From positions 307,889 to 371,888 of the forward strand of contig NZ_LHQS01000003.1 in assembly GCF_004102725.1 (NCBI RefSeq): a stretch of 64,000 bases of DNA. The letters are read 5' to 3'. Under the pieces are notes generated by a model, which worked only from the letters and a program-made list of their open reading frames with translations, had not been told where the DNA came from and did no database searches. The stretch is from Methanoculleus taiwanensis (GTDB lineage: Archaea; Halobacteriota; Methanomicrobia; Methanomicrobiales; Methanoculleaceae). A program made the position numbers and the translations under genes. This document shows positions 46,297-55,001 of this stretch, piece after piece (the stretch's first letter is position 1; every line of letters starts with the position of its first letter).

Positions 46297-47502
46297 CTAC
46301 TGCATGGTCTTGCCGAGTGCCCAGACAGGAGAACCCTGATCCCCGAGGTTCACGGAGATGCAGGCATCGGAGACGTTGAGCGACGCGGGTACGTCGTAGA
46401 TAAGGTAACCCTCGGTCGTCTCGTACCGGCTCAGCGTAACTGTCCGGTATGGAGCGCCGTAGGAAGTGGAAGAGGTTACCGTGAGCGGTGAATACGTCGC
46501 ATCGTAATAGTGGAGGGTGAACGAACCGAGACCCGGCGTCTTTATGCTGTACGTCCGGCTCTCCCCCTTGTGTCCGATGTTGGTGACCTGCACGGCAACC
46601 AGCAGGAACATCCGCCCCGGTTCTGCGGTGGCGATATCGTGGTCGCCTCCGAGAAGCTGATATGATCCGGTCCTCCGTGCCGACTCGATGATCAGAGAGA
46701 CCATATTCGCACCGGTCCGGTCATCGAAGGTGTATCGCTGCCGGAGCGGCAGTGCGTTCCGGAACAGGGAGGCCGACGGTAAACGGGGGGCGAGTTCACC
46801 TATACCGGAGACCTCCTGCGGGATCTCAGGTGCCCGGTCGGAGATCCCGTCGATTGCTTCCCGGAGGTGATCCGTACCCACAGTAATATTTTCAAAGGCA
46901 GTATCCACCTCGGTCTTGTTCAGGAGCGACGCCTCCCGAAGAAGATTCCCGGCCGACGCATACGACTCGAGAGCAGCAACGAATGCGGATCGGGTACCTT
47001 CCCGTTCGGGCGAGATCTCGAGTGGCTTCACTCTCTCAAGAACGCCCGTGGCCATATCCGCAAGGCCACTACCGGCATCACTCACGCCCGCCTCATCCCA
47101 GTAGTACAGCGCATACACATTCTGCACCGAGAGCATCGTCAGGGGAATACTGGTGTTGGCGATGAGATCTACCAGAATATCATCGTCATATTCGGGCATC
47201 TCCACGGTGGCATTGCCCGTATCGACAGAGGTCGTATTCGCAGCTCCGCTCTCCACGGGTTCAGCGGGCGGCGGCACCGCCGGCAGGGGCTCTCCGGAGA
47301 GCGCACTTCCTTCAGCAAGCCGGACATACGTGTCGGAGAAAAGGGGAGCAGAATCGGCCTGGAAGACCCATCCCTCTGCTGCCGGGTGCGGCACCGACGC
47401 GTTGAGCAGCCCGTCCGGCTCCGAAGCGGCAAGGGAGAAGACCAGGATACCTGCAAAGATGATCAGGGCGACGACCATTGCGACAGAATCCCCACGCTCC
47501 AT
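46297..47502 (-). CDS. Secreted protein, tandem paralogue 2 of an unrecognised family
   Basis: This 401-residue protein has a hydrophobic N-terminal signal or anchor (MERGDSVAMVVALIIFAG). The helical domain has IPLTMLSVQNVYALYYWDE and VGTDHLREAI, and the C-terminal beta domain has TFDDRTGANMVSLIIES, LLVAVQVTNIGHKGES and ASLNVSDACISVNLG. These correspond block for block to both neighbours. The start is uncertain: ATG 47532 and an ATG eight codons further in are alternatives. It is the most similar in the helical part to paralogue 3. Confidence 0.77.
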   Translation of the reverse strand: MERGDSVAMVVALIIFAGILVFSLAASEPDGLLNASVPHPAAEGWVFQADSAPLFSDTYVRLAEGSALSGEPLPAVPPPAEPVESGAANTTSVDTGNATVEMPEYDDDILVDLIANTSIPLTMLSVQNVYALYYWDEAGVSDAGSGLADMATGVLERVKPLEISPEREGTRSAFVAALESYASAGNLLREASLLNKTEVDTAFENITVGTDHLREAIDGISDRAPEIPQEVSGIGELAPRLPSASLFRNALPLRQRYTFDDRTGANMVSLIIESARRTGSYQLLGGDHDIATAEPGRMFLLVAVQVTNIGHKGESRTYSIKTPGLGSFTLHYYDATYSPLTVTSSTSYGAPYRTVTLSRYETTEGYLIYDVPASLNVSDACISVNLGDQGSPVWALGKTMQ

Positions 47503-47601
47503 GAATGGGTACAGTGTTCCGTTCTGCCACATAAAACCTTGCAGATCCGGATTGCCGGTGTGGTGCCGGCAACCGGAAGAGAAAGGGCTCTGAAAAGAGA
47601 A

Positions 47602-48864
47602 TCAGGCCTGAGCCTCTCTGAGGCTCCAGACCGCGATACCAGGTGATCCGAAATCTACCTGCAGGCGTGCCTCGGAGACGTTCAGCGTGGCAGGCACGTC
47701 GAAGAGAAGGAAGCTCTTCTTTGATTCGTACCGCTCCAGGCGGGCACCGGCATACGATTCGCCGAGAGAGGTCGTAGGCGGAAGCGCAACCGGCGAGTAT
47801 ACGTCGGTGCGATGGTGAAGCGTTACGGCGGCAAGGTCTGGAGTATCCGCTTCATACAGATCTCCATCTCCCTTATGCCCGACGTTCGTGGCTTTCACGA
47901 CGACGAGGAGGAACTGGCGCCCGAGCCCTGCGGTGACGGCCACTTTCTCCTCGTCGCGGGTGTAGGTATACGAGCGAACTTTTCCGGTGGATTCGGCCAT
48001 GAACGAGAGCATGTTCTCACCCTCCGGATCATCGTAGCTGAACCGCTCGAGAAGAGGGAGGGCGTCCCGTGACGCTGTAGAAACGTCCTGATACGGCATG
48101 CTGCCGGCCTGCAGGCGCGAACCGGAAGCTGCCGCCACGATCATCGCCTCCTGCCCGGGCCCCTGCAGCGCTGTCCGCAGGTAGCTGCAGCCTTCCGTGA
48201 TCTGCACGAATGCCGCATCAGTCGCAGAGGCGTTCCCGATACCGGTCTCCTTCAGGACAGAACCTGCCTCGATAAAGTCTTCAAGTGCACGCATGAAATC
48301 TGCCCGGACAGGTTCCATACCGGTGGATACGGTGAGCAATGCTGCTTTATCGCGAGCATCGACGGCGAGGCTATACATTTCAGCACCCCCTTTGTTCAGG
48401 GAGACAGTATCGTTGCCGTGCTCCGCGTACATGCACTGCACGGCAGAGATCATCAGGGGCACCCCGGACTCGGCGATGAGACTGAGCAGCATCTCATCGG
48501 CGTATGCATCGTCGTACGAGGTCTCGCCCACGGACGGTGGAGTGGCGGCATCGAGATCCTGGTTCATCACCGACACGTTATTGTCTGAGGCGACCTCTGC
48601 AGAGTTATCCTCCACCGCACCGCCGCCAATCCCGCCCTCGACAGAGGCGTTTGCCGTCTGATTCGGTGTGAGGTATGACGATAGCGGACTCGAGGCGGGG
48701 AATGAACCCTGACCCGGAATCGTGACAGAACCGAACGCCCCCGGATGCCCGGTCGGGACGGCAGTTGCATAGACAGGTGTGTCCAGAGCCGATGCAGGAA
48801 GCAGGAACCCGGACAGTCCGATGATTCCGATGACAAACAGCGCAGATGAAAGATGAACGCGCAT
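47602..48864 (-). CDS. Secreted protein, tandem paralogue 1 of an unrecognised family
   Basis: This 420-residue protein has a clear signal peptide (1-27). The helical domain has VPLMISAVQCMYAEHGND and the C-terminal beta domain has SYDDPEGENMLSFMAES, LLVVVKATNVGHKGDGD and ATLNVSEARLQVDFG. It is first of the three tandem genes, all on the minus strand with 99- and 144-base gaps. The upstream region is very A/T-rich (48870-48940), consistent with a strong promoter. No enzyme motif is visible, so a surface or ligand-binding role is likelier. Confidence 0.78.
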   Translation of the reverse strand: MRVHLSSALFVIGIIGLSGFLLPASALDTPVYATAVPTGHPGAFGSVTIPGQGSFPASSPLSSYLTPNQTANASVEGGIGGGAVEDNSAEVASDNNVSVMNQDLDAATPPSVGETSYDDAYADEMLLSLIAESGVPLMISAVQCMYAEHGNDTVSLNKGGAEMYSLAVDARDKAALLTVSTGMEPVRADFMRALEDFIEAGSVLKETGIGNASATDAAFVQITEGCSYLRTALQGPGQEAMIVAAASGSRLQAGSMPYQDVSTASRDALPLLERFSYDDPEGENMLSFMAESTGKVRSYTYTRDEEKVAVTAGLGRQFLLVVVKATNVGHKGDGDLYEADTPDLAAVTLHHRTDVYSPVALPPTTSLGESYAGARLERYESKKSFLLFDVPATLNVSEARLQVDFGSPGIAVWSLREAQA

Positions 48865-49256
48865 GCCTGAGTATTTTATGCGGCAACATATAATAATATC
48901 GCAATATAAAATAGCCCAATATAATTAATATGTCAATAAATAGGAAAAGTATGCGCATTTATTCCGGGAACCGGCCGCAGAAACAAATCCTATGACGTGG
49001 AAGACGGTGAAGCCGGGTGCATATGGTCGCAAGGCGTGAAATTTCGCACCCGTATCCGGCACCGGGATTCTCCTTCCGGCGACTGTAAACCGCAGGACAA
49101 ACCTCCGGCCGGGCTCTCCTGCATGAAAGAGCGAAGAGAGTTCTGCTTTCCGGTTTATTCCTGGCCCGGAGGAGAAACGTCCGTAAAGCAGGTATAACGC
49201 GCAATAGAGAAACATTTAAATACGGTTTCGAGTAATCGACAGTGTGAGGAATGTAA
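48865..49256. other. 392-base region between divergent genes
   Basis: The left end (48870-48960) is A/T-rich promoter DNA for the tandem paralogues. GGGTGC (49015-49020) and GCACCC (49047-49052) can pair around a loop containing GAAATTTC, a possible structured leader or small RNA. The right end holds the TATA box TTTAAATA (49215-49222) for the flavin-binding protein gene. No gene is seen. Confidence 0.45.
49215..49222 (+). promoter_or_regulatory. TATA box of the second flavin-binding protein gene
   Basis: TTTAAATA lies 35-42 bases before the ATG at 49257; transcription would start near 49242, leaving a short leader that contains the GAGGA ribosome site (49246-49250). Confidence 0.55.
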
Positions 49257-49733
49257 ATGGAAATTGTTAAAATTCCACGGATGGACAAAGCAGAATACGA
49301 CAACCTCATCGAAGAGGGCTATGTCTCCAGGATCGCATTCCAGGGGAACAAGTATCCCTACATCGCTCCGTTTCTCTACGTCTTCGACGGGAGATTCCTC
49401 TACTTCCTGGCAACCAAATACGGCCGAAAGAACGACCTCTTCCGGCAGCACCCCTATGTCTCGGTGGAGGTCGAGCGCTACACCAAAGACCTCTCCTCAT
49501 ACACCTTCGTGACCATGCAGGGGTACCTCGTCCAGCTTGAGGATGCCATCGAGAAGAAGATCATCAGGCAGAAGTTCATCGAGATGATCAAGAAGAGGAA
49601 CCTCTCCCAGAATATCCTCGCAGCACTCGGCCATAAACCGGAGGAGCCGCTCGAGGCGATAGCGTCCGAAGAGCGCTCGAACATCTGGAAACTGACGGGC
49701 GTCACGGATATCGTCGCCCTGAAAAACCTGTAA
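49257..49733 (+). CDS. Pyridoxamine 5'-phosphate oxidase-fold flavin-binding protein
   Basis: This 158-residue split-barrel protein resembles the NimA/PNPOx-like group: MDKAEYDNLIEEGYVSRIAF at the start, YPYIAPFLYVFDGRFLYF in the core and HPYVSVEVERY. Such proteins bind FMN and often reduce or protect against small oxidants; the substrate here is unknown. The length is normal, there is no signal peptide, and the TATA box and ribosome site are clear. It is related in fold but not closely in sequence to the protein at 3723. Confidence 0.85.
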   Translation: MEIVKIPRMDKAEYDNLIEEGYVSRIAFQGNKYPYIAPFLYVFDGRFLYFLATKYGRKNDLFRQHPYVSVEVERYTKDLSSYTFVTMQGYLVQLEDAIEKKIIRQKFIEMIKKRNLSQNILAALGHKPEEPLEAIASEERSNIWKLTGVTDIVALKNL

Positions 49734-49816
49734 TACCTTTCTTTTTGAGGTGCTGATCGGGCAGGCAGGGCACGTCCCGATATACCTATATACTATCCTG
49801 CCGGCGTTGCTCTGCT

Positions 49817-50806
49817 ATGTCGGCACGGAGCACTATCTTCTGCATCATCATCGTATGCTGCGTCCTCCTCTCTATCGCCTCGGCGCATGTTCCCGTCATG
49901 GTCGAGGGCGAGCATAACCGGCCCGCTACCGCAGTCGTCATCGACGACCCGACCAAGTCGTGGGTGATCTATGCGGGGCTGCCCACGAACGATACCGTCG
50001 ACTACTACCGGCTCCGCATGGAGGCGGGAGAGCAGATCCGGCTATCCGTCCAGACGCCCGAGGAAGGAGCGTTTGCTCCGGGGCTGGTGGTGATGGGGCC
50101 GGGGATCGAGTCCGCCGGAACACCGCCACCGTTCATCCGGCTGCCCGGCACCGGCGGTGCGGCGGTCATCCCCGGAGAAAGACCGGATAGCCCGTTCTTC
50201 GAGCCGTTCACCCCTTCAAAAACCTACGAAACCGCCGAGATCACCATCCCGGCACCGGAGACGGGTGACTATTACGTTGCGGTCTATGCCGATGAATACG
50301 CAGGACCGTATGCCCTCGCCGTCGGCACCCGGGAGAGTTACACGCTCACCGAGTGGCTGACGATACCCGTAGACGTCATCGGCATCCATCTCTGGGAAGG
50401 TCAGTCGCTCGCCGTCATTCTGGCACCCCTGATCGTTGTGGTCGCCGCCGGACTCCTTCTGATCGGCGGTCGGCAGAGAAGAACCCTATCCGCATTCGCG
50501 TGGGCAGCAGTGCTCGCCGGCCTGCTCTCTATCGGCAGCGGCGCCATGACGATCGTCCAGCTGATCATCGCTGCCATGGGTTCCCCCCTGACGGCTGCGA
50601 TACTGGTGACGCTGATCGTCGCCCTCATCCCGATCGTGCTCGGCACCGCAATGTTGCTGATCGGACTCCGGCGGAGGAGCGGCATCACCGATCGTGCCGC
50701 CATGGTAGTGCTCGGCATCATCGGGCTATTCACCTGGGCAGGCATGATCGCAGGACCGGTAATCGCCATTCTCTCCGCAGTGCTGCCCGGGGACGGGAAG
50801 CGCTGA
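49817..50806 (+). CDS. Exported membrane protein with extracytoplasmic beta domain
   Basis: This 329-residue protein has a signal peptide (1-23). An extracytoplasmic domain (about 25-180) follows, whose pattern (DTVDYYRLRMEAGEQIRLSV, APETGDYYVAVYADEYAGPY) recalls pre-peptidase C-terminal (PPC-like) beta domains. At least four membrane segments (about 200-320) come after it. I do not recognise a family and see no catalytic motif. It may be a sensor or scaffold at the envelope. It is a single gene, converging on the thioredoxin-fold gene. Confidence 0.75.
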   Translation: MSARSTIFCIIIVCCVLLSIASAHVPVMVEGEHNRPATAVVIDDPTKSWVIYAGLPTNDTVDYYRLRMEAGEQIRLSVQTPEEGAFAPGLVVMGPGIESAGTPPPFIRLPGTGGAAVIPGERPDSPFFEPFTPSKTYETAEITIPAPETGDYYVAVYADEYAGPYALAVGTRESYTLTEWLTIPVDVIGIHLWEGQSLAVILAPLIVVVAAGLLLIGGRQRRTLSAFAWAAVLAGLLSIGSGAMTIVQLIIAAMGSPLTAAILVTLIVALIPIVLGTAMLLIGLRRRSGITDRAAMVVLGIIGLFTWAGMIAGPVIAILSAVLPGDGKR

Positions 50807-50816
50807 ACGCCCCGGC

Positions 50817-51332
50817 CTACCTGAACTCCTCGAGTATCGTTCGTGCGGCATTCAGGAGCGAGTCGACCCCTTTGGGAGTTGTCGTTCCCTTCTCAGCCCA
50901 CCGGATGGTGCCCTCCCCGTCCAAGAGGTAGAGGTAGGCGAGTGAGATGTCGCCAAAGCCGAGCTGCCGGGCGTAGTCGTCAAAATTGCCGGCGTAGGTG
51001 AGAACCCGATCGTGCTTTTCAGGGGGCAGGGCGCCCCGCAGGGTCTCATCGACCCGCGATGTGAGTGCCTCTCCCAGCCGTCCGGCGACAACCGTGACCA
51101 GATAGGCCTTCACGCGCGGATTTCCGGAAAAAGCGTACTCAAAAGGCCCAGTCCAGGTCTCCTGTACCTGCTGCACCCACCGGGGAAAGGCGATGACAAT
51201 GAGCGAGAGATCCCCTGAAAGATCTTCCGGAAGCGCCATCGTCTTTCCGTCGAGTGTCGTTGCCGTCAGCGACGGGAACCTCCGCCCTTCAACCGCGAAG
51301 ATCGGTTCGGTAGTGCCTGATCCTATGTCCAT
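50817..51332 (-). CDS. Thioredoxin-fold protein without cysteines
   Basis: This 171-residue protein has the outline of the redoxin/ATP10-like thioredoxin fold: FPSLTATTLDGKTMALPEDL, a hydrophobic strand LSLIVIAFPRW where the CxxC would be, and LAYLYLLDGEGTIRWAEKG near the end. It contains no cysteine at all, so it cannot be a redox enzyme and may be a chaperone-like or assembly protein, as proposed for ATP10. The family assignment is tentative. No signal peptide is visible. It is divergent from the Clp1-like gene. Confidence 0.7.
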   Translation of the reverse strand: MDIGSGTTEPIFAVEGRRFPSLTATTLDGKTMALPEDLSGDLSLIVIAFPRWVQQVQETWTGPFEYAFSGNPRVKAYLVTVVAGRLGEALTSRVDETLRGALPPEKHDRVLTYAGNFDDYARQLGFGDISLAYLYLLDGEGTIRWAEKGTTTPKGVDSLLNAARTILEEFR

Positions 51333-51497
51333 GCCCGTGCAGTGGAATGGAGATACTATAAAATCTCTGTCCAGGGATCGGATCGTGCATGGGAATGTGG
51401 GAAAGGAGAGCAGAGCTGCTAATACCCCTCAGGGAGAGAGACCATTCAAGCATCCCTGATCCATGAGAAGCGTGTGCCGGATGGAGGAGAAGAGCAG

Positions 51498-52436
51498 ATG
51501 AGCGAGCACCAGATCCAGCGGGAAGATACCTGGGATGCGATCGCCGATGCACTCAGGGCGGGGGAAGAGCTGCAGTCGGTCTACGTCCTCGGGGGAACCG
51601 ATAGCGGAAAGAGCACGCTCTGTCGGTACCTCATTGACGAGACGAAAGATCAGCGAATATGCGCATACCTCGACTGCGATACGGGACAGTCGGTCGTCGG
51701 CGTCCCGACGACCCTGGGCCTCCGGATGTACCACCCCCACACGGCAGAGAGCGGCACCAGACTTCGCTTCGTCGGTTCTACGTCGCCGCGCGGCCACCTG
51801 CTACAGACGGTGACCGGAGCGAAACGGCTGTTTGAGGCCGCAATTGCCGCGGATGCATCCGCCATCGTCATCGATTCTCCGGGGTATATCCACGGTGACG
51901 CGGCGTTTGAGTTCCAGTTCCAGATGATCGACCTCCTGCAGCCGTCCGGCATTGCCGTCCTCGGATACGGCCGGGAGTTCGACCGCCTCTGCGCACACTT
52001 CAGGCATCATCCGGGGATGACGATCCATCGTCTCCGCATCTCACCTGCCGTCGTGAGGCGATCGGCTGCGGAACGGCGAAAATACCGTGAACAGAAGTTC
52101 AGAAAGTACTTCCAGGATGCAGAACCGCGCGAGATCGCCTATTCCGGACTCGGCCTGCAGGGAAGAGTCCCCGATCTCTACGACGCACGCCAGGTACGGC
52201 ACCGCCTGATTGCCGTATGCGATGCCGGAAACTTCGTTCTCACACTGGGCATCCTGAAAACCATCGACACAGAGAGAAAGGAGGCACGGTTCATATCTCC
52301 TCCCACCGATCTTATCCGGGCGGCATCTATCCGGTTCGGTTCGATCTTCCTCGATCCCCGGGCGGCCGCAGGCGAAATGGAATCCCATACGCCGTTCCCG
52401 CTACCAGGGAATGACCGCAAGGAACACCCAGTATAG
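51498..52436 (+). CDS. Clp1/Grc3-family polynucleotide kinase-like protein
   Basis: This 312-residue P-loop protein has Walker A GGTDSGKST (32-40), the Clp1-type second motif YLDCDTGQS (about 58-66) and IVIDSPGYIHG. These match the kinase domain of Clp1, Grc3 and NOL9, which phosphorylate RNA 5'-OH ends. In archaea such enzymes may act in RNA processing or repair. The C-terminal region (about 180-300) is divergent. I chose ATG 51498, which has GAGGAG upstream, over ATG 51474. Its 3' end overlaps the convergent transporter gene by 36 bases. Confidence 0.85.
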   Translation: MSEHQIQREDTWDAIADALRAGEELQSVYVLGGTDSGKSTLCRYLIDETKDQRICAYLDCDTGQSVVGVPTTLGLRMYHPHTAESGTRLRFVGSTSPRGHLLQTVTGAKRLFEAAIAADASAIVIDSPGYIHGDAAFEFQFQMIDLLQPSGIAVLGYGREFDRLCAHFRHHPGMTIHRLRISPAVVRRSAAERRKYREQKFRKYFQDAEPREIAYSGLGLQGRVPDLYDARQVRHRLIAVCDAGNFVLTLGILKTIDTERKEARFISPPTDLIRAASIRFGSIFLDPRAAAGEMESHTPFPLPGNDRKEHPV

Positions 52437-53663
52437 TATCGCCTGCAGCACCGTCAGCGGCACACCGACCTCTGCAAACTCCCGGAACGTCAGTGTTGCC
52501 CCCTGTTTTTCTGCGTTCTGAATAATGATGACGTTGCTTGCCGCTCCCATGATCAGCATGTTGCCCGCAATCGTGCTTCCGGCTGCAAGCGCCATCATCT
52601 GTGCAGTGGAAGAACCGGCGTGAGTGAGAAGCGGGAGGTAGAGCGCGACAAACGGGACGTTCGAGACGAGCTGTGAGACGAGCACACCGCTTGCAAGGAT
52701 GACCGGAATGCTGGTGAAATCGACCGGCGCCTCCGTGACAAGAGGCTCAAAGATTCCCGACTGCCAGACGCTTCCCATCAGGATGAAGAGAGCGGCGAAG
52801 AATACCAGCGTTGTCCAGTCGATCGACTTCACCACTTCAAGCCGCCTCTTGCTCCCGACAAGCACCGGAAGCGCCCCTATGAGCGCGATATACGTCAGCG
52901 GGAGGTCAGGTCCGGTGCCGAGCAGCACGGAGAGTACCTTGATACCTATCATCGCGCCGAGCAGGAGGAGTGAGATACGCGAGAGGAGGGCAAGCCGCGT
53001 ATCCGAGATCTCTTCACGGACGAAGACGAGCGGCATATCCCGGAGCTCGCCACCGTAACGGACGATGAGAAGAAGATAGGCCATCATCAGGCAGAGCAGC
53101 GTCGGGACAGCAAGAGAGACGAAAAAGGTGATGAACGGGTTTGCAACATCACCGCCAAGCGCGATAAGGAGATTCTGCGGGTTCCCGGTAGGGCTTGCAA
53201 CGCTCCCCGTCGTGATTCCGAACGCCAGTGCAAGCAGCAGCACCTTTTCGGAGATACCGAACCGCGTGCTATAGTAGAGCATGAGCGGCGTTGCAATGAT
53301 CGCCAGGGTGTCGTTCATCAGCAGCGCGGAGAGAGCGCCGGAAGCAACGATCACCAGGAGAATCAGGCGCCGGGGGCTCCGTGCCCGCCGGAAGATACCA
53401 TGGGCGAGGTGGAAGAGGTACCCGCTCCGCAGGAGCGCTTCCCCGATGACGAACATGCCGAAGAGAAAGAGCATGATCTCAATGTTGATGGAAGCCAGGG
53501 CAGCCGCCGGGGAGATCTGACCGAGAATAAGTACGGCAAGAGCTCCGGCGACCATAATCTGCCAGATCCGGAGATGAATGCCGCCAACCTTCCGGACGGC
53601 GATCAGGAGAAGTACGCAGACGAGGATGATGATAGGAATGAGTGAACCCATACGCTGCATCAC
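52401..53663 (-). CDS. ArsB/SLC13-type anion transporter
   Basis: This 420-residue membrane protein has about eleven membrane segments. It shows the ion transporter superfamily signatures: MNDTLAIIATPLML and GSVASPTGNPQNLLIAL in the first half, and SNVPFVALYLPLL and AASNVIIIQNAEK in the second. The SPTGNPQN and AASNVIII hairpins are the substrate- and sodium-binding loops of the SLC13/ArsB group. The substrate could be a di- or tricarboxylate, sulfate or arsenite; no neighbour decides this. The start is one of two closely spaced ATGs. Confidence 0.85.
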   Translation of the reverse strand: MMQRMGSLIPIIILVCVLLLIAVRKVGGIHLRIWQIMVAGALAVLILGQISPAAALASINIEIMLFLFGMFVIGEALLRSGYLFHLAHGIFRRARSPRRLILLVIVASGALSALLMNDTLAIIATPLMLYYSTRFGISEKVLLLALAFGITTGSVASPTGNPQNLLIALGGDVANPFITFFVSLAVPTLLCLMMAYLLLIVRYGGELRDMPLVFVREEISDTRLALLSRISLLLLGAMIGIKVLSVLLGTGPDLPLTYIALIGALPVLVGSKRRLEVVKSIDWTTLVFFAALFILMGSVWQSGIFEPLVTEAPVDFTSIPVILASGVLVSQLVSNVPFVALYLPLLTHAGSSTAQMMALAAGSTIAGNMLIMGAASNVIIIQNAEKQGATLTFREFAEVGVPLTVLQAILYWVFLAVIPW

Positions 53664-53747
53664 CGGCAGGCGGGGAGGCGACTGCCGCAGACCTTCGCTA
53701 TCAGGTTGACCGTGCGGCGTAAAAAGAGAGAGGGGCGATGCCGAAGA

Positions 53748-54755
53748 TCAGAGTTCCTTTCCGATAAGGTGATTGATGATGTTCTCACAGATGTCGCCGG
53801 AGTACTCGCCGATCCTTCTGACACTATCCGCGACCGAACCGAGCGGGATCGCCGTGACTGCGTCGTACTGCAGCGACCGTCCGCTGATCTGCCGTGACTG
53901 CTCCTCAAGGTCGGGGACCATCTTCAGGATCTCGTTTGCTTTGACGATGTCGCTGCAGTAGAATGCCTCCATGCTCTTCTGGAAGATCTCGAGCGCGAGC
54001 GTGCTCGCAGTCCCGATCATGGCAAGAATCTCGCCGTCGACCTCCCGATCTTTCAGGATGAGGGCATTCCTTGCGACCCGGGTCGCGTGATCTCCCATCC
54101 GTTCGATGATCCTGCTGATCAGGAAGTAGTACATCGCCGTACCGGTAGGGATGCTCATCTTCCGCGACAGAGTCATATCGAGGAGGATGAGATGGTTCTG
54201 GCGCGCTATCAGCCAGTGCAGCCGGTCGACCTCGGTATCCCGCGCAACCACGTCCTCTGCCAGGACTGCATCCCGGGTCGCGAGCGCTGTGACCGCGTCC
54301 TCCTGCATGGATTTGACGATGACCGACATCCGCCGGAGGGTATTGCAGAAAGGCATCTCCGCAGGGTTCAAGAGGTCTTTGAGCGTTATCGAATCGTCAG
54401 TCTCGTTAATTACCTCCTGACCGACCGCCATCTGCGTAAAGTCCCTCACGAGTTTCCGAACAAACGCCGGGAGACGCCCCTTCGACCGGATCCTGATCGT
54501 CGTATATCCGGCAATATAGGCGCCGACGAGGTAACGGAGCAGATATGTCCGATCCGTGCTCCCACTCACTTCAAACTCTTTCACACGCTGCACTGCTTCG
54601 CCGCTGATCTTGGGAGTGATCAGCAGAGAGCCGTCAGGCTGGACGATCAGACCAACCGGATCGTTCTTCTGGATATTTGTAGATTTTATCCACTCTTTCG
54701 GCAGAGAGACGATGTACGACGACCCTCCGGTTATCTGCACTTTCCTGATCTCCAT
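53748..54755 (-). CDS. Phosphate uptake regulator, AbrB-PhoU type
   Basis: This 335-residue protein has an N-terminal SpoVT/AbrB-type DNA-binding domain (1-50, MEIRKVQITGGSSYIVSLPK) followed by two PhoU three-helix repeats with the metal-binding pattern ERMGDHATRVARN and RRIGEYSGDICENI. It is a known archaeal layout for regulators of the pst genes. It is divergent from pstCA, and the shared 246-base promoter region has an inverted repeat that may be its binding site. A paralogue of very similar plan is encoded at 60099. Confidence 0.92.
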   Translation of the reverse strand: MEIRKVQITGGSSYIVSLPKEWIKSTNIQKNDPVGLIVQPDGSLLITPKISGEAVQRVKEFEVSGSTDRTYLLRYLVGAYIAGYTTIRIRSKGRLPAFVRKLVRDFTQMAVGQEVINETDDSITLKDLLNPAEMPFCNTLRRMSVIVKSMQEDAVTALATRDAVLAEDVVARDTEVDRLHWLIARQNHLILLDMTLSRKMSIPTGTAMYYFLISRIIERMGDHATRVARNALILKDREVDGEILAMIGTASTLALEIFQKSMEAFYCSDIVKANEILKMVPDLEEQSRQISGRSLQYDAVTAIPLGSVADSVRRIGEYSGDICENIINHLIGKEL

Positions 54756-55001
54756 GAATGCAGTACCGTGGGGATTACAAAGATATATACATTCCGTACT
54801 GATATATATAGCAATAGCGTATATGGAGCTTACATATACACATATATTTTCTTTCGAGAACTAATTTACCTCCCCCCACCCCAGCGTTAAGAGGTGAAAA
54901 ACCTCCCATGCACTCTGCCGCAGGACTGATCCGCGATCGAACCGGAAAACCCGTGCCGTCATTCAAAACCGGCGGGTTCCTGGCTCTGGAAGAGCCTGCC
55001 G
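54756..55001. promoter_or_regulatory. Divergent A/T-rich control region of regulator and pst operon
   Basis: 54778-54860 is rich in TATATA runs on both strands, giving promoters for the AbrB-PhoU regulator (minus) and pstCA (plus). GTATATG (54819-54825) and CATATAC (54833-54839) form a perfect 7-base inverted repeat with a 7-base spacer, a likely operator. The remainder up to 55001 has no visible gene. Confidence 0.5.
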
